Of a stretch of 64,000 nucleotides of DNA, positions 25,281 to 34,660 are shown piece by piece (the stretch's first letter is position 1; each line of letters begins with the position of its first letter). Position numbers and translations under genes: made by a program. The DNA is taken from NCBI GenBank assembly GCA_030066795.1, contig JASJAW010000012.1:1-64000 (forward strand), given 5' to 3'. This stretch comes from Dinoroseobacter sp. (lineage in GTDB: Bacteria; Pseudomonadota; Alphaproteobacteria; Rhodobacterales; Rhodobacteraceae). The notes beneath the pieces are model-generated. The model saw only the letters and a program-made list of their open reading frames with translations. It was not told the DNA's origin and made no database searches.

Positions 25281-25922
25281 TTGGGGCGTCTGAAATTGTT
25301 GAGTGACTTTGCTCCGGTTCTGTTTGCCCTTACTGTTCTGGCGACGGCCGTGATGGCTGCATCCGCCGCAATTCAAGCCGCGCGGCAATCGTTCGATTTC
25401 TTCGGGGCGATCGTTCTGGCGCTGGTCACCGCTGTGGGCGGAGGAACGCTGCGCGATGTGCTTATCGGGCGGTTTCCGGTTTTCTGGATCAACGATCCGA
25501 CTTATCTGGCCACGGCTGTACCGGTCGGGCTGATTACGTGGTTTGTCGCGTGCCGGATGCCAGCCGGGGGCGGCCGCAGATTGCGTTTGTTGCTTTATTT
25601 TGACGCCGTTGGGCTTGCGCTTTTCACGCTCGTCGGGCTGCAGATCGCGCTGAATACGGGGGTGTCGGATCTCATGGCGGTCATTCTCGGCTGTGTGACA
25701 GGCATCGCAGGGGGAATGATCCGGGATGTTCTATGCGGCTTGCAGCCCTCTGTGCTCAAGGAAGACCTTTATGCCTCCATCTCACTCGCGGGTGGTTCCG
25801 CCTTCATTGTCCTGAGAGATTTCGCGCCTCTTGAGACCGCGCTTGCTACGTCCTTCGCGGCGATGACGATCGCCCGGTTCTGGGTGGTTTGGCGAGGAGC
25901 GATCCGGGATGAGCCGCTTTAG
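25281..25922 (+). CDS. TRIC/UPF0126-family membrane channel protein (YicG-like)
   Basis: About 213 residues with seven hydrophobic segments and two inverted copies of a three-helix unit. The copies carry the family signatures TAVGGGTLRDVLIG and GIAGGMIRDVLCG, which line the pore in bacterial trimeric cation channels. The start is uncertain: the frame opens with TTG at 25281, and TTGs at 25296 and 25299 lie closer behind GGGGCG. It ends convergently over the stop of thiX (four-base overlap). The conducted ion is not determinable; prokaryotic homologues pass K+ or Na+. Confidence 0.8.
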   Translation: MGRLKLLSDFAPVLFALTVLATAVMAASAAIQAARQSFDFFGAIVLALVTAVGGGTLRDVLIGRFPVFWINDPTYLATAVPVGLITWFVACRMPAGGGRRLRLLLYFDAVGLALFTLVGLQIALNTGVSDLMAVILGCVTGIAGGMIRDVLCGLQPSVLKEDLYASISLAGGSAFIVLRDFAPLETALATSFAAMTIARFWVVWRGAIRDEPL

Positions 25923-26656
25923 CGCGCAAGCCGCTGGGCGGCACGGTCTGCGGCCACATAAAGCATGACAGACATGACGCCGAGCGTCAGCATGGCGGCG
26001 AACATCAGGTCGGTTTTTGCGCGGCCATTGGCCAGCAGCATCAAGTAACCCAACCCCCGCGAGGCGCCGACCCATTCGCCGATCACAGCGCCGATCGGGG
26101 CGTAGACCGCCGCGAGTTTCAGCCCGGTTCCGAGGCTCGGCAGCGCGTGTGGGACGCGAATACGCCAGAGGACCGCGCGCGGTCTTGCCCCCATGGTTTG
26201 CGCCAGATCCAGCCAGCCCTGCGGGGTTCGCATCAAGCCGTCGAAGAAGGCGGATGTAACCGGGAAATAGATGATCAGCACCGCCATTGCGACTTTGGAC
26301 CATAGCCCGTAGCCCAGCCACAGTGTCAGGATCGGCGCCAGGGCAAAAACTGGCAGCGCCTGGCTGAAGACGAGCATAGGACGGATCAGTTCCTGAGCCG
26401 CGCGCGAACTGGCCAGCGAGAGTGCGGTCGCCGCGCCAAGAATGCCGCCGATCAAGAGTCCAAGCGCCACTTCCGAAAGCGTCACCAATGTGTGTTCGCC
26501 AATGAGCATGCGGTTCTGCCACCAGGCTTCTGCCACACTTCCTGGCCCGGGCAGAATAAAGCTTGCCACACCTGTGGTGCTGACGATCCCCTGCCAAACC
26601 ACTAGCGCGAGAACTGTGGCTGATGCTGGCCAAAGAACTGCGCTTGCCCGCATCAT
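25919..26656 (-). CDS. thiX: Thiamine-precursor ABC transporter permease
   Basis: A 245-residue inner-membrane permease of the SsuC/TauC type with about six hydrophobic segments. The EAA-loop region reads DLAQTMGARPRAVLWRIRVP. It is the last gene of the TPP-riboswitch operon and overlaps the ATPase stop. Together with ThiZ and ThiY it should import pyrimidine precursors (HMP or formylaminopyrimidine). Specificity is inferred from the binding protein and from tenA. Confidence 0.88.
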   Translation of the reverse strand: MMRASAVLWPASATVLALVVWQGIVSTTGVASFILPGPGSVAEAWWQNRMLIGEHTLVTLSEVALGLLIGGILGAATALSLASSRAAQELIRPMLVFSQALPVFALAPILTLWLGYGLWSKVAMAVLIIYFPVTSAFFDGLMRTPQGWLDLAQTMGARPRAVLWRIRVPHALPSLGTGLKLAAVYAPIGAVIGEWVGASRGLGYLMLLANGRAKTDLMFAAMLTLGVMSVMLYVAADRAAQRLAR

Positions 26657-27378
26657 GCCGCCTCTCGCAGCCGTCGGAGCAGTGCGCCGGCCGCTGTGAG
26701 CGTTTCTGTATCATCCACCCCACGCGGGATCGGGCCCTTCGGAGGGGCGATCTCGGTCATCCCGCGATGTTCCAAGACAGCGATTTTCTGGCCCAACCGC
26801 GCGGCTTCGCCCGGATCATGCGTCACAAGCAGAACGGTGCGCCCCTTCAAGAGCTCCACCGCGAGATCCTGCATCTGGCTGCGGGTTTTTGCGTCGAGCG
26901 CGGAGAACGGTTCATCCAGCAGAATAACCGGGCGGTCTTCCATCAGTGTTCGAGCCAGTGCAGCACGTTGGCGTTGCCCGCCTGACAATTGCGCGGGCTT
27001 CTTCCTTGCATGCGCGCCCAAGCCCACGCGCTCCAGCAACTCCAGCGCGCGCCCTGTATCCGGCTGTTCTTTGCGCAGGTGCGCGCCGGTGCACACGTTG
27101 TCTAAGACAGTGGCCCAAGGAAACAGCAGATCGTCTTGAGCCATCAGCGCAACGCGTTCCGGCAGCGGCAGGCTATCTGACGCTGTGATTTGCCCGTCGA
27201 AATCCACATGCGCATCGAGGCCTGCAATCAGCCGCAATATCGTTGATTTGCCCACGCCGGATGCGCCCAAAAGGCAGGTCCATTCCCCTGACTTCAAATC
27301 GAGTGTGACGGGTGCAAAGAGGCGCCCGGCCTCCGTTTCCGCCGCACCTTTGATCCGGATAGCCGGAGCAGGGGTCAT
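26653..27378 (-). CDS. thiZ: Thiamine-precursor ABC transporter ATPase
   Basis: A 241-residue ATPase with Walker A GASGVGKST, signature LSGGQRQR, Walker B VILLDEPFSALD and the switch His in LLVTHDPGEAARLG. It belongs to the nitrate/sulfonate/taurine subfamily. Its ends overlap tenA and thiX, in keeping with a single translation-coupled operon. Confidence 0.88.
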   Translation of the reverse strand: MTPAPAIRIKGAAETEAGRLFAPVTLDLKSGEWTCLLGASGVGKSTILRLIAGLDAHVDFDGQITASDSLPLPERVALMAQDDLLFPWATVLDNVCTGAHLRKEQPDTGRALELLERVGLGAHARKKPAQLSGGQRQRAALARTLMEDRPVILLDEPFSALDAKTRSQMQDLAVELLKGRTVLLVTHDPGEAARLGQKIAVLEHRGMTEIAPPKGPIPRGVDDTETLTAAGALLRRLREAA

Positions 27379-28046
27379 GGGTCGAGCCCCATATCCCAGA
27401 AGCCGACCTCCAGTGTTGTCGCCTTTGCAAAAGTTTCCCCAAGTTGTGAGAAGCGCGGTGACAGCGTGTACTCAGCGCCCAGACGATGTCTCAGAGCATT
27501 TTCGATGAGTTGCCCTGTTTCTTTGCAGACCTCCTGGTATTCGTCACCGCCATAGGTGCCGATCCAATCCGAGTAAGTGTCGCTGTATCCTGAACTCGCA
27601 AGGCGCGCGCCGATCTCACCATAACCCAAAACGCACGGAGCCAGGGCCGCAAGAAGATCGAGGAAATCGCCCGAATACCCAGCCTCCAAAACGAAGCGCG
27701 TGTAGGCCATGTTTTCGGCCCGCTCCACAGTTGCTTCCAGCGTGTCCTTGTCGATGCCAGCCGCCGCGCAGATTTCCGTATGCAGCGCCATCTCATGGTG
27801 CAAAAGGGCGTGCACAGTGGCGCAGGCAGATTGCATTTCTGCAAGAGTGGCAGCCTTGGCGATCGCCAGGCCCCAGGCGCGTGAAAAATGCATCAGGAAA
27901 ATGTAGTCCTGCTTCAGATAATGCAGAAACGCGTCGCGCGGCAGGGAGCCGTCTTGCAGCCCCGCAACAAAGGCGTGGCGTGTATAGGCGTTCCAATCCG
28001 GGGCTGCCGCCCGCCATTTTTCGAATGCGGAGCCGTAGCCTGTCAT
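27375..28046 (-). CDS. tenA: Aminopyrimidine aminohydrolase / thiaminase II
   Basis: A 223-residue helical TenA protein. The catalytic Cys138 (LAPCVLGYGEIG) and Glu213 (TTLEVGFWDMG) match Cys135 and Glu205 of the Bacillus enzyme. KQDYIFLMHFSRAW and HHEMALHTE are also family blocks. TenA releases HMP from degraded thiamine. Lying between the ThiY and ThiZ genes it points to salvage of imported base-degraded thiamine. Confidence 0.92.
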   Translation of the reverse strand: MTGYGSAFEKWRAAAPDWNAYTRHAFVAGLQDGSLPRDAFLHYLKQDYIFLMHFSRAWGLAIAKAATLAEMQSACATVHALLHHEMALHTEICAAAGIDKDTLEATVERAENMAYTRFVLEAGYSGDFLDLLAALAPCVLGYGEIGARLASSGYSDTYSDWIGTYGGDEYQEVCKETGQLIENALRHRLGAEYTLSPRFSQLGETFAKATTLEVGFWDMGLDP

Positions 28047-28981
28047 TGCGCGGTCACGTCGATGGCTATGGTATTCACCGGTTTGGCCTCTTCAAGGAGA
28101 CCGGTGCCGACAAGGAACTCCTCGAACCGAGCATAGCGCCCCTCGTCAAGCGCAGCCGGACGCAGCGCAAACCGCGGCAGCGTGTCGACCCAAGCGCGCG
28201 CGTTCAGTTCATCGTCCAGTTCTGCTGCGGTGCCCTTGAAGATCTCCCACGCGTCTTCGGGGTGGTTGACGATGTATTGCGTGGCTTTCTCGACGGCGCT
28301 GAGGAACCGCGCAATCTTGTCTGTATCAAGCGTTTCCGAGTTCGCCACGTAGATCAGTTCATCGTGCGGCGGGATACCTTCTTCTTCGATGTAGTAACAC
28401 TGTCCATCGATCCCTTCGATTTCCATCTGGTTGAGCTCGAAGTTTCGGTAGGCTCCGATCACAGCGGCCACCTGACCCGACATTAGGGAGGGCGAGATCG
28501 AGAAGTTCACATTCACCAGGGTGACGTCGTCCAAAGCGACGCCGTGGTTGCCAAGCAGCGTCTCCAGCAGCGCTTCTTCCACACCGGCAACGGAGAAGCC
28601 GATCGTTTCCCCTTTCAGATCGGAGAGGTTTTCAATCGGCCCGTCGGCCAGGGTCATAAGGCAATTCAGCGGGGTCGCAATCAGGGTGCCGACCCGCAAC
28701 AACGGCAAACCTTGGGCCACCTGCAAATGCTGCTGGATCTGGTAGGAGACAGCGATATCGCCTTGCCCTGCAGCCACCAACTTTGGCGGCGCTGAGGGGT
28801 CTGCAGGGGCGATGACCTCAACCTCCAGACCGGCCTCGGCGAAATACCCGCGTTCCTCGGCCACGATGATCGGCCCGTGATTGGGGTTGATGTACCAATC
28901 AAGCAGCAGCGTGAACTTGTCTGCCGCAAGCGCCGGTGTGGCCAGAAGCCCAAGGGCCAGCGCAAAGGGGAGCGATTTCAT
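28043..28981 (-). CDS. thiY: Thiamine-precursor binding protein (NMT1/THI5-like)
   Basis: A 312-residue protein with a signal peptide (cleavage after ALAAD, residue 20) and the NMT1-like opening KFTLLLDWYINPNHGPIIVA. EVIAPADPSAPPKLVAAGQG and IGAYRNFELNQMEIEGIDG are also typical of the pyrimidine-binding ThiY group. There is a Cys-Tyr-Tyr (GQCYYIEEEGIPPHDE) in the ligand region. The ligand is probably N-formyl-aminopyrimidine or HMP. Confidence 0.88.
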   Translation of the reverse strand: MKSLPFALALGLLATPALAADKFTLLLDWYINPNHGPIIVAEERGYFAEAGLEVEVIAPADPSAPPKLVAAGQGDIAVSYQIQQHLQVAQGLPLLRVGTLIATPLNCLMTLADGPIENLSDLKGETIGFSVAGVEEALLETLLGNHGVALDDVTLVNVNFSISPSLMSGQVAAVIGAYRNFELNQMEIEGIDGQCYYIEEEGIPPHDELIYVANSETLDTDKIARFLSAVEKATQYIVNHPEDAWEIFKGTAAELDDELNARAWVDTLPRFALRPAALDEGRYARFEEFLVGTGLLEEAKPVNTIAIDVTAQ

Positions 28982-28985
28982 GGTT

Positions 28986-29954
28986 TTATGTCTCCGTGTC
29001 GGTGTGTGGGGCGGCGGCGAGAACGATCTCGCCCGGCCATGTCAGGGACAGGCGTTGTCCCATGCGCCAGGCCCGTAGGCCAGTCGCGCAGGCGAGAACG
29101 ACCCTTTGGTCCTTTGGGGGCGACGGCAAACGGGTGTCCGGGGCGTGCCGCACCGCGTTTGGCGTGATGGGCGTCGGGGCTTCGTCGGCTCCGCGCAGTT
29201 CAAGTACAAGATCGTCCGGACGCACTTCAGAAGCCGCGACAAACCGCAGCGGTTTCTTCGGCTCCGTTGCGTTATCGAAGCGGAAGTGGGAAATCCGCCA
29301 TGTCGCGGCGTCGAGGGTCAACATCAGCCCAAGCGGGTTGTCCCCGGTCTTGGTCAGGTGTGCCAGTGCCATCTGCGCTTGAGCCGCGCCGATCATGCCG
29401 ACGACCGGGCCGCTCACGCCCGCGGTCGCGCAGCTTGCCGCCGTGTCAGGCGGGTCGGGGAAGAGGGCCCGCAGGCTCGGGGCACCGCCACAAGTGCCAC
29501 AGATATAGCCGGCTTGCTGCAGGACTGAGGCAGTGATCAGCGGCTTGCCCGCGGCAAGACACAGGTCGGAGGCTGTGAAACTTGCCGCGAAACTGTCGGC
29601 GCAGTCGATCACCAGATCAACCTCCGAGACAAGGCGCGGCCCCGTGGCCGGGTCGAACACCGTATTATGGGCACGGACAGTGATTTCCGGGTTCAGACTG
29701 GTCAAAACCGCTTTCGCGGCATCTGCCTTCGGCATACCGAGTGTCTTGGTCGAAAACAGCGTTTGCCGGTGCAGGTTGGACAGGCTGACTGAATCAGGGT
29801 CCACGATGTCGATCGCCCCAATGCCTGCCCCAGCGAGATAAGACAGAACCGGCGCGCCCAGCCCGCCCGCGCCGATCACCAGCACACGGGCAGCGGCCAG
29901 CTGTGTTTGCCCTTCGGCCCCGAAGACCAGTTCCTGTCGGGTATAGCGCGTCAT
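28986..29954 (-). CDS. thiF: Sulfur-carrier adenylyltransferase
   Basis: A 322-residue E1-like enzyme. ATG 29954 overlaps the thiE stop (ATGA) and is preferred to the upstream in-frame codon. The ATP site GAGGLGAPVLSYLAGAG, the DPDSVSLSNLHRQ loop, and the metal Cys pairs (CGTCGG and the ASCAT region) are visible. The last 60 residues contain VVLACATGLRAWRMGQRL, which looks like a reduced rhodanese C-terminal loop (C-x-x-G-x-R). ThiF adenylates the ThiS C-terminus for thiazole synthesis. A MoeB role is a lesser alternative. Confidence 0.88.
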   Translation of the reverse strand: MTRYTRQELVFGAEGQTQLAAARVLVIGAGGLGAPVLSYLAGAGIGAIDIVDPDSVSLSNLHRQTLFSTKTLGMPKADAAKAVLTSLNPEITVRAHNTVFDPATGPRLVSEVDLVIDCADSFAASFTASDLCLAAGKPLITASVLQQAGYICGTCGGAPSLRALFPDPPDTAASCATAGVSGPVVGMIGAAQAQMALAHLTKTGDNPLGLMLTLDAATWRISHFRFDNATEPKKPLRFVAASEVRPDDLVLELRGADEAPTPITPNAVRHAPDTRLPSPPKDQRVVLACATGLRAWRMGQRLSLTWPGEIVLAAAPHTDTET

Positions 29955-30550
29955 ACGCAAGCCTCGACCCACTGACCCATCCGCGCTTCCGGCGATTGGT
30001 TAAGTGTGATGTCTGTGACGACCGACACGATGTCCGCGCCTGCTTCAAAAACTCCGGGCGCGCGTTCCACAGTCATGCCGCCGATGGCGACAAGCGGAAT
30101 GTCCCCGATCAGGCGTTTCCATTCGGTGACGCGGTCGAGACCTTGTTCATGCCATTTCATTTTCTTGAGTATCGTCGGGTAGACAGGGCCGAGCGCAACA
30201 TAATCCGGGCTGAACGCCAACGCGCGGTCAAGCTCTGCGTGATCATGGGTGGACAGACCCAATTTGATCCCGGCGGCACGCAGCGCGTCCACGTCAGCGG
30301 TGTCGAGGTCTTCCTGGCCCAGATGGACCCAGTCGCAGCCTTCCTCGAGGGCGATCTGCCAATAATCGTTAACGACCAGCGTGGCATCATGTTCTCTGCA
30401 AAGGCCCTTGGCGGCGCGGATCTCGGCCCGGACAACGTTGAGCGGTTGATCTTTGACACGTAGTTGGATGAAGCGCGCGCCGAGCGGCAAGGCCCGAAGA
30501 ACCCACGCGGCGCTGTCGAAGATGGGATAGAAGCGGGGCAGGGTGCTCAT
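29951..30550 (-). CDS. thiE: Thiamine-phosphate synthase
   Basis: A 199-residue TIM-barrel enzyme joining HMP-PP and thiazole phosphate. Family sites are [28 protein letters not shown] with [12 protein letters not shown] and VAIGGMT. The NDYWQIA segment differs from the usual NDRxDLA, a variant whose effect on activity is unclear. It overlaps thiG and thiF by four bases each. Confidence 0.9.
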   Translation of the reverse strand: MSTLPRFYPIFDSAAWVLRALPLGARFIQLRVKDQPLNVVRAEIRAAKGLCREHDATLVVNDYWQIALEEGCDWVHLGQEDLDTADVDALRAAGIKLGLSTHDHAELDRALAFSPDYVALGPVYPTILKKMKWHEQGLDRVTEWKRLIGDIPLVAIGGMTVERAPGVFEAGADIVSVVTDITLNQSPEARMGQWVEACV

Positions 30551-31317
30551 GACAAAAACGCCTGTCCAATGACCGGCGTTGACGGTTCCGCCATCTCTCG
30601 CGGCGGCATGGGATCGGCGGCATGTCCCGCCGCGCCGGCCTCAGCCGCCAAAGCCATGGCTCGCGCCATTTGCACCGGATCACCCGCCTTGGCGACGGCT
30701 GTGTTCAGAAGAACTGCGTCGAACCCCATTTCCATTGCGGCTGCCGCATGGGACGGCAGGCCAATTCCCGCATCGACCACCATCGCAACGTCTGGAAAAC
30801 GGGCACGAATGGTGCGTAACCCGTAGGGATTGGATAAGCCTAGCCCTGTCCCAATCGGCGCGCCCCACGGCATCAGCACCTCGCAGCCAGCGCCGAGAAG
30901 CCGCTCGGCGACGACAAGGTCTTCGGTGCAGTACGGAAAAACCTGAAACCCGTCTTCGGTGAGGATACGCGCGGCTTCGACCAGTTCGAACACATCAGGT
31001 TGCAACGTGTCCGTCTGGCCGATCACCTCTAGCTTGATCCACCGCGTGTCAAAGAGTTCCCGCGCCATATGCGCCGTGGTGACAGCTTCCTTCACAGTAT
31101 GGCAGCCGGCCGTATTCGGTAGCACGCGTACGCCCAGATCGCGGATCATGTCCCAGAAGGCTTGGCCCTCGCCGCCGGACCCCTCGCGGCGCAGCGATAC
31201 CGTTGCCACAGATGCCTGAGATGCCTTGAAGGCTTCCGCCAGAATTGCAGGGGAAGGGTACTGTGCCGTGCCGAGCATCAACGGTGTTTCCAGCGCGGTG
31301 CCATAGAAGGTGCGCAT
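30547..31317 (-). CDS. thiG: Thiazole synthase
   Basis: A 256-residue barrel protein with the Schiff-base Lys in RWIKLEVIG, the [13 protein letters not shown] block and [19 protein letters not shown] phosphate-binding end. It makes the thiazole phosphate from deoxyxylulose phosphate, dehydroglycine (from ThiO) and ThiS-thiocarboxylate. It follows thiS by three bases. Confidence 0.93.
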   Translation of the reverse strand: MRTFYGTALETPLMLGTAQYPSPAILAEAFKASQASVATVSLRREGSGGEGQAFWDMIRDLGVRVLPNTAGCHTVKEAVTTAHMARELFDTRWIKLEVIGQTDTLQPDVFELVEAARILTEDGFQVFPYCTEDLVVAERLLGAGCEVLMPWGAPIGTGLGLSNPYGLRTIRARFPDVAMVVDAGIGLPSHAAAAMEMGFDAVLLNTAVAKAGDPVQMARAMALAAEAGAAGHAADPMPPREMAEPSTPVIGQAFLS

Positions 31318-31320
31318 CGG

Positions 31321-31515
31321 TCAGCCTCCTTGCATCGGGGCTAGAATTTCGATCCGATCGCCCGTGGTCAGACGCGTGTTGGCCCGTGCAGCCTTGGGAA
31401 CGAAGGCCTCGTTCACTGCCGTTGCCACACGATCTGAATAGCCAAGCTCCCTCAGCAGCGCATCGAGTGTCTGTGCGCTTGCCTCCTGCGCGCAGCCGTT
31501 AATCTGCAGTTGCAT
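31321..31515 (-). CDS. thiS: Sulfur carrier protein
   Basis: A 64-residue ubiquitin-like carrier ending in the required Gly-Gly (ILAPMQGG). The start overlaps the last bases of thiO. It carries sulfur as a C-terminal thiocarboxylate after adenylation by ThiF. Confidence 0.93.
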   Translation of the reverse strand: MQLQINGCAQEASAQTLDALLRELGYSDRVATAVNEAFVPKAARANTRLTTGDRIEILAPMQGG

Positions 31516-32473
31516 TCAGAGCCTCCATCTGTCCTGTGATCCGCTCGGCCACCTGTTGCGCCAGCGCCGGGGCCATTAGATAGCCATGCCGGTAAAGGCC
31601 ATTGACGTACAAAACGCCGTCTTTTTCGACCACGCGGGGCAGGTTGTCGGGAAAAGCCGGGCGCAGGTCTGTGCCGAACTCGAGGATCTCTGCCTCTCCA
31701 AAAGCAGGGTTCAGTGCATAGGCGGCACTCAAAAGCTCTAAGGCGGACCGTACGGTCATCGGCCCTCGCGCGGAACTTTCGATCATCGTCGCGCCCAACA
31801 TGTACACGCCATCGCCGCGCGGGACGACATAAAGCGGAATCCGTGCATGTAGCAGACGTATGGGACGGGTGAACGCAACATCCCTTGAACGGATAAGTGC
31901 CATTTCTCCCCGCACGCCGCGCAGGTTGGCCAGCCTGTCCTGTGCCGCAAGGCCGCGGCAGTCCACGATCTGGCGCTCGGGTGCGGGTGGCAGGGTTTGT
32001 ATCCCCACACCCTGTGCCCTCAGCCTTGCAACGAGATCAGTCAGGGCGCGTCGCGGGTCAAGGTGGCCTTCCCCGGCGAAGTAAAGGCCAGCAGGAAAAC
32101 GTCTACCGAGGTCTGGCTCAAGGTCCTGAATGCGCGCGCTGTCGACGGTCTCGTACCCTTCCGTGCGGGAGGCAAATCTCGCGACATCCCGCCGGTCGCG
32201 GGGCTGGGCGACAACCAATGTGCCCTTGTGCGCCACCTCGGTTTTTTCAGACCACCAGGCAAGCGCCATTTGCCCGTTGATCAGAACCGGAGGCTCAGCG
32301 TTTTCGTATTCGCAATAAGGCGCGAGCATACCGCCTGCCCACCAGGAACAACCATGTGCTCCAGGCGCCCCGGCCGGATCGTGGATGGACACATCAAACC
32401 CGCGGTCCGAAAGCTCTGTTGCCACGCACAAACCGGCAACGCCTGCCCCCAGAACGGCAATCCGTCGCGTCAT
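31499..32473 (-). CDS. thiO: Glycine oxidase
   Basis: About 324 residues from ATG 32473, which overlaps the thiD stop (ATGA); an ATG at 32485 is possible. FAD-binding motif IAVLGAGVAGLCVATELSD, the second FAD segment GCSWWAGGMLAPYCE, and the C-terminal YVNGLYRHGYLMAPALAQ are those of the ThiO group. It supplies dehydroglycine for the thiazole. Its presence implies an aerobic route instead of the ThiH radical enzyme. Confidence 0.9.
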   Translation of the reverse strand: MTRRIAVLGAGVAGLCVATELSDRGFDVSIHDPAGAPGAHGCSWWAGGMLAPYCEYENAEPPVLINGQMALAWWSEKTEVAHKGTLVVAQPRDRRDVARFASRTEGYETVDSARIQDLEPDLGRRFPAGLYFAGEGHLDPRRALTDLVARLRAQGVGIQTLPPAPERQIVDCRGLAAQDRLANLRGVRGEMALIRSRDVAFTRPIRLLHARIPLYVVPRGDGVYMLGATMIESSARGPMTVRSALELLSAAYALNPAFGEAEILEFGTDLRPAFPDNLPRVVEKDGVLYVNGLYRHGYLMAPALAQQVAERITGQMEALNATAD

Positions 32474-33270
32474 GGCGTCCACCATTCGTGGAAATGGTGC
32501 ACTGGCCCGTGTCCGTGTCCGACCTGCAGGTCGTCCGCTGACTGGATTGCAGCCTGTAAATACCGATGTGCTTCAGTGACCGCGTCGCGCAGGCTTGTAC
32601 CTTTGGCAAGTTCTGCAGCTATGGCCGACGACAACGTGCAGCCGGTGCCGTGCGTGTTGGTTGTGTTTTGGCGCGGAGCCTCCAGCCTCAAGGACGGTTT
32701 GCCACCTTCCACGAGCAGGTCAATGCATACAGTTCCGCTGCCATGACCGCCCTTCATCAAAACAGCTTTCGCGCCGAGTGCGCACAATGCATGGCCCTGT
32801 GTGGCGATTTCGCTCTCAGACGTTTTTTGCGGTTCATGTAAGAGCCGCGCTGCCTCGGGAAGATTTGGCGTCAGCAAGGTGGCTTTCGGCAACAGCGCCT
32901 CCGCCAGAGCAGCCTCAGCATCGGCGGCGAGAAGCGCGTCGCCTGATTTGGCAACCATAACCGGGTCCAGCACCACAGGACCTGAAAAACCTTTGATACC
33001 GCCTGCAACGGTTTCAATGACCTCCGGTGTCCCAAGCATGCCGATCTTGATCGCTTTCACGTCCAGATCGGAGAGCACTGCATCGATCTGCGCGGCGATG
33101 GTGGTGGCAGGGATCATGGCCACGTCTGTCACCGCCCGCGTGTTCTGCGCTGTAACGGCTGTGATTACGCTTGCGCCATAAGCTCCGAGTGCGGAGAAGG
33201 TCTTCAGATCAGCCTGAATACCGGCGCCGCCGCCGCTGTCGCTTCCCGCAATGGTCAAGGCAATTGCCAT
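32470..33270 (-). CDS. thiD: HMP / HMP-phosphate kinase
   Basis: A 266-residue ribokinase-like enzyme with the substrate segment GSDSGGGAGIQADLKTFSA and the ATP/anion-hole motif NTHGTGCTLSSAIAAEL. It is the first gene after the TPP riboswitch and uses a GAGGGC ribosome binding site. It phosphorylates HMP twice, accepting imported or TenA-released HMP. Confidence 0.93.
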   Translation of the reverse strand: MAIALTIAGSDSGGGAGIQADLKTFSALGAYGASVITAVTAQNTRAVTDVAMIPATTIAAQIDAVLSDLDVKAIKIGMLGTPEVIETVAGGIKGFSGPVVLDPVMVAKSGDALLAADAEAALAEALLPKATLLTPNLPEAARLLHEPQKTSESEIATQGHALCALGAKAVLMKGGHGSGTVCIDLLVEGGKPSLRLEAPRQNTTNTHGTGCTLSSAIAAELAKGTSLRDAVTEAHRYLQAAIQSADDLQVGHGHGPVHHFHEWWTP

Positions 33271-33336
33271 GCTGCCCTCATTGTATGGGCGCTGCGGCGA
33301 AGACTGATCGGACGATGGGTATCACCATGTCTCAAA

Positions 33337-33420
33337 CCGTTCCCTCCGCCGGTATTGCCCGGATCAGGTTCCATGGGTTCGCTTGCGCATCTCAGCCCGG
33401 CGAGCGGGCACCCCAACGGT
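33337..33420 (-). promoter_or_regulatory. TPP (THI-box) riboswitch
   Basis: On the minus strand: ACCGTTGGGGTGCCC, GGGCTGAGATG, GAACCTGATCCGGGCAATA, CCGGCGGAGGGAACGGT. These are the conserved THI elements in order, and the outer ACCGTT/AACGGT arms pair as P1. It sits about 65 bases upstream of thiD and should repress the ten-gene operon when thiamine pyrophosphate is abundant. Confidence 0.95.
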
Positions 33421-33523
33421 GATGTGCGAGAATTAGTCTCGATTGTGCGTCTGTGCAAGGCTTCGCCATCTATACCTTTGCAATTCACGTACTATCTTAG
33501 GAGCGGTACAGCACGAGAGTCCC

Positions 33524-34648
33524 ATGCGCAGCCCAACCTTTTTTTCCGCCTGCTTTCTGGCCGTGGCGGTGTTCGTTATTCCAAGTAGTAGCTTTGCTCA
33601 GGGACGCCCGGCAGGCGTTGTGACAGAAACGGTCGAAACCCGTACGCTTTCAGAGACATTGCCGGTCTTCGGTCAGATTGTTGCCCGTCGCGATAGTGCC
33701 GTGGCTGCGCGCGTAGCAGGAATAGTCGAAAGCGTAGACGTTCTGGTCGGAGAGCGGGTGAAAAAAGGAGATCAGTTGGCACAACTCGACACAGAGTTGA
33801 CCCAAATCGAATTCGGGCAGGCCATGGCGGCACGTACGGAAGCTGAGGCGGGCATAACGGTTGCCGAGGCGCAGTTGGCGCAGGCGCGCGACACGCTAAC
33901 CCGTACCGAAGGACTTCGGGAAACCGCTGCGTTCTCGTCGGCCCGCTTCGAAGACCTGACATCTGAACTGGCCCAGGCGCAAGGCCAATTGGCGCAAGCA
34001 CAGGCGCGTCTTGCAATCGCTGAAGCAGCTCTGGCTCAATCGTCGTACACACTGGACCGCGCGCAGATTACGGCCCCCTTTGATGCAGTTGTCATCTCTG
34101 TCGAAGCCGACCCTGGACAGTTTATCTCGGTTGGGGCGGAGGTTGCGCGTCTTTTGGATATCGGCGCATTGGAGGTAGAGGCGCAGGTCCCTGCGACTTT
34201 CGTAGCTGCTGTCGAGCCCGGCGTGCCGGTGGACGGAGAAACAGAACAAGGTGTTGAGTTGGACCTGACTGTACGCGCGGTCTTGCCCACCGAAAGCACT
34301 GCAACGCGCACGCGCCCTGTTCGATTGAGCGTAGACCTCGCCGCGCTGTCCGGGGATGTCGCCTTGGGTCAGTCGATCACGCTGCAACTGCCGATCGCTC
34401 CCCCGCGTGATGCACTGAGCGTGCCAAAGGATGCGCTTGTACAAGGTGCTGGTGGCTGGACGGTGTTTTTGAACGCCGACGGAGCAGCGCAACCGCGCCC
34501 GGTTACAATCGGTGTTGCGATGGGTGACAGGTTCGAGGTGCTCACTGGCCTTCAAGAAGGGGACGAGGTTGTGGTCCGGGGGAATGAACGCCTCAGACCT
34601 GGGCAGCCGATACAACTCATGGGCGGAACGCCCCCTGCCTCCAACTGA
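33524..34648 (+). CDS. RND efflux periplasmic adaptor (MFP)
   Basis: A 374-residue membrane-fusion protein from ATG 33524; the open frame upstream lacks a signal peptide in register. The signal peptide ends SSFAQ (about residue 25). Lipoyl halves (VAARVAGIVESVDVLVGERV and ITAPFDAVVISVEADPGQF) flank a Gln/Ala coiled-coil hairpin. Beta-barrel and membrane-proximal domains follow. It pairs with the pump 12 bases downstream. No outer-membrane channel gene is adjacent. Confidence 0.9.
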   Translation: MRSPTFFSACFLAVAVFVIPSSSFAQGRPAGVVTETVETRTLSETLPVFGQIVARRDSAVAARVAGIVESVDVLVGERVKKGDQLAQLDTELTQIEFGQAMAARTEAEAGITVAEAQLAQARDTLTRTEGLRETAAFSSARFEDLTSELAQAQGQLAQAQARLAIAEAALAQSSYTLDRAQITAPFDAVVISVEADPGQFISVGAEVARLLDIGALEVEAQVPATFVAAVEPGVPVDGETEQGVELDLTVRAVLPTESTATRTRPVRLSVDLAALSGDVALGQSITLQLPIAPPRDALSVPKDALVQGAGGWTVFLNADGAAQPRPVTIGVAMGDRFEVLTGLQEGDEVVVRGNERLRPGQPIQLMGGTPPASN

Positions 34649-34660
34649 CGGGAGCGAGTT

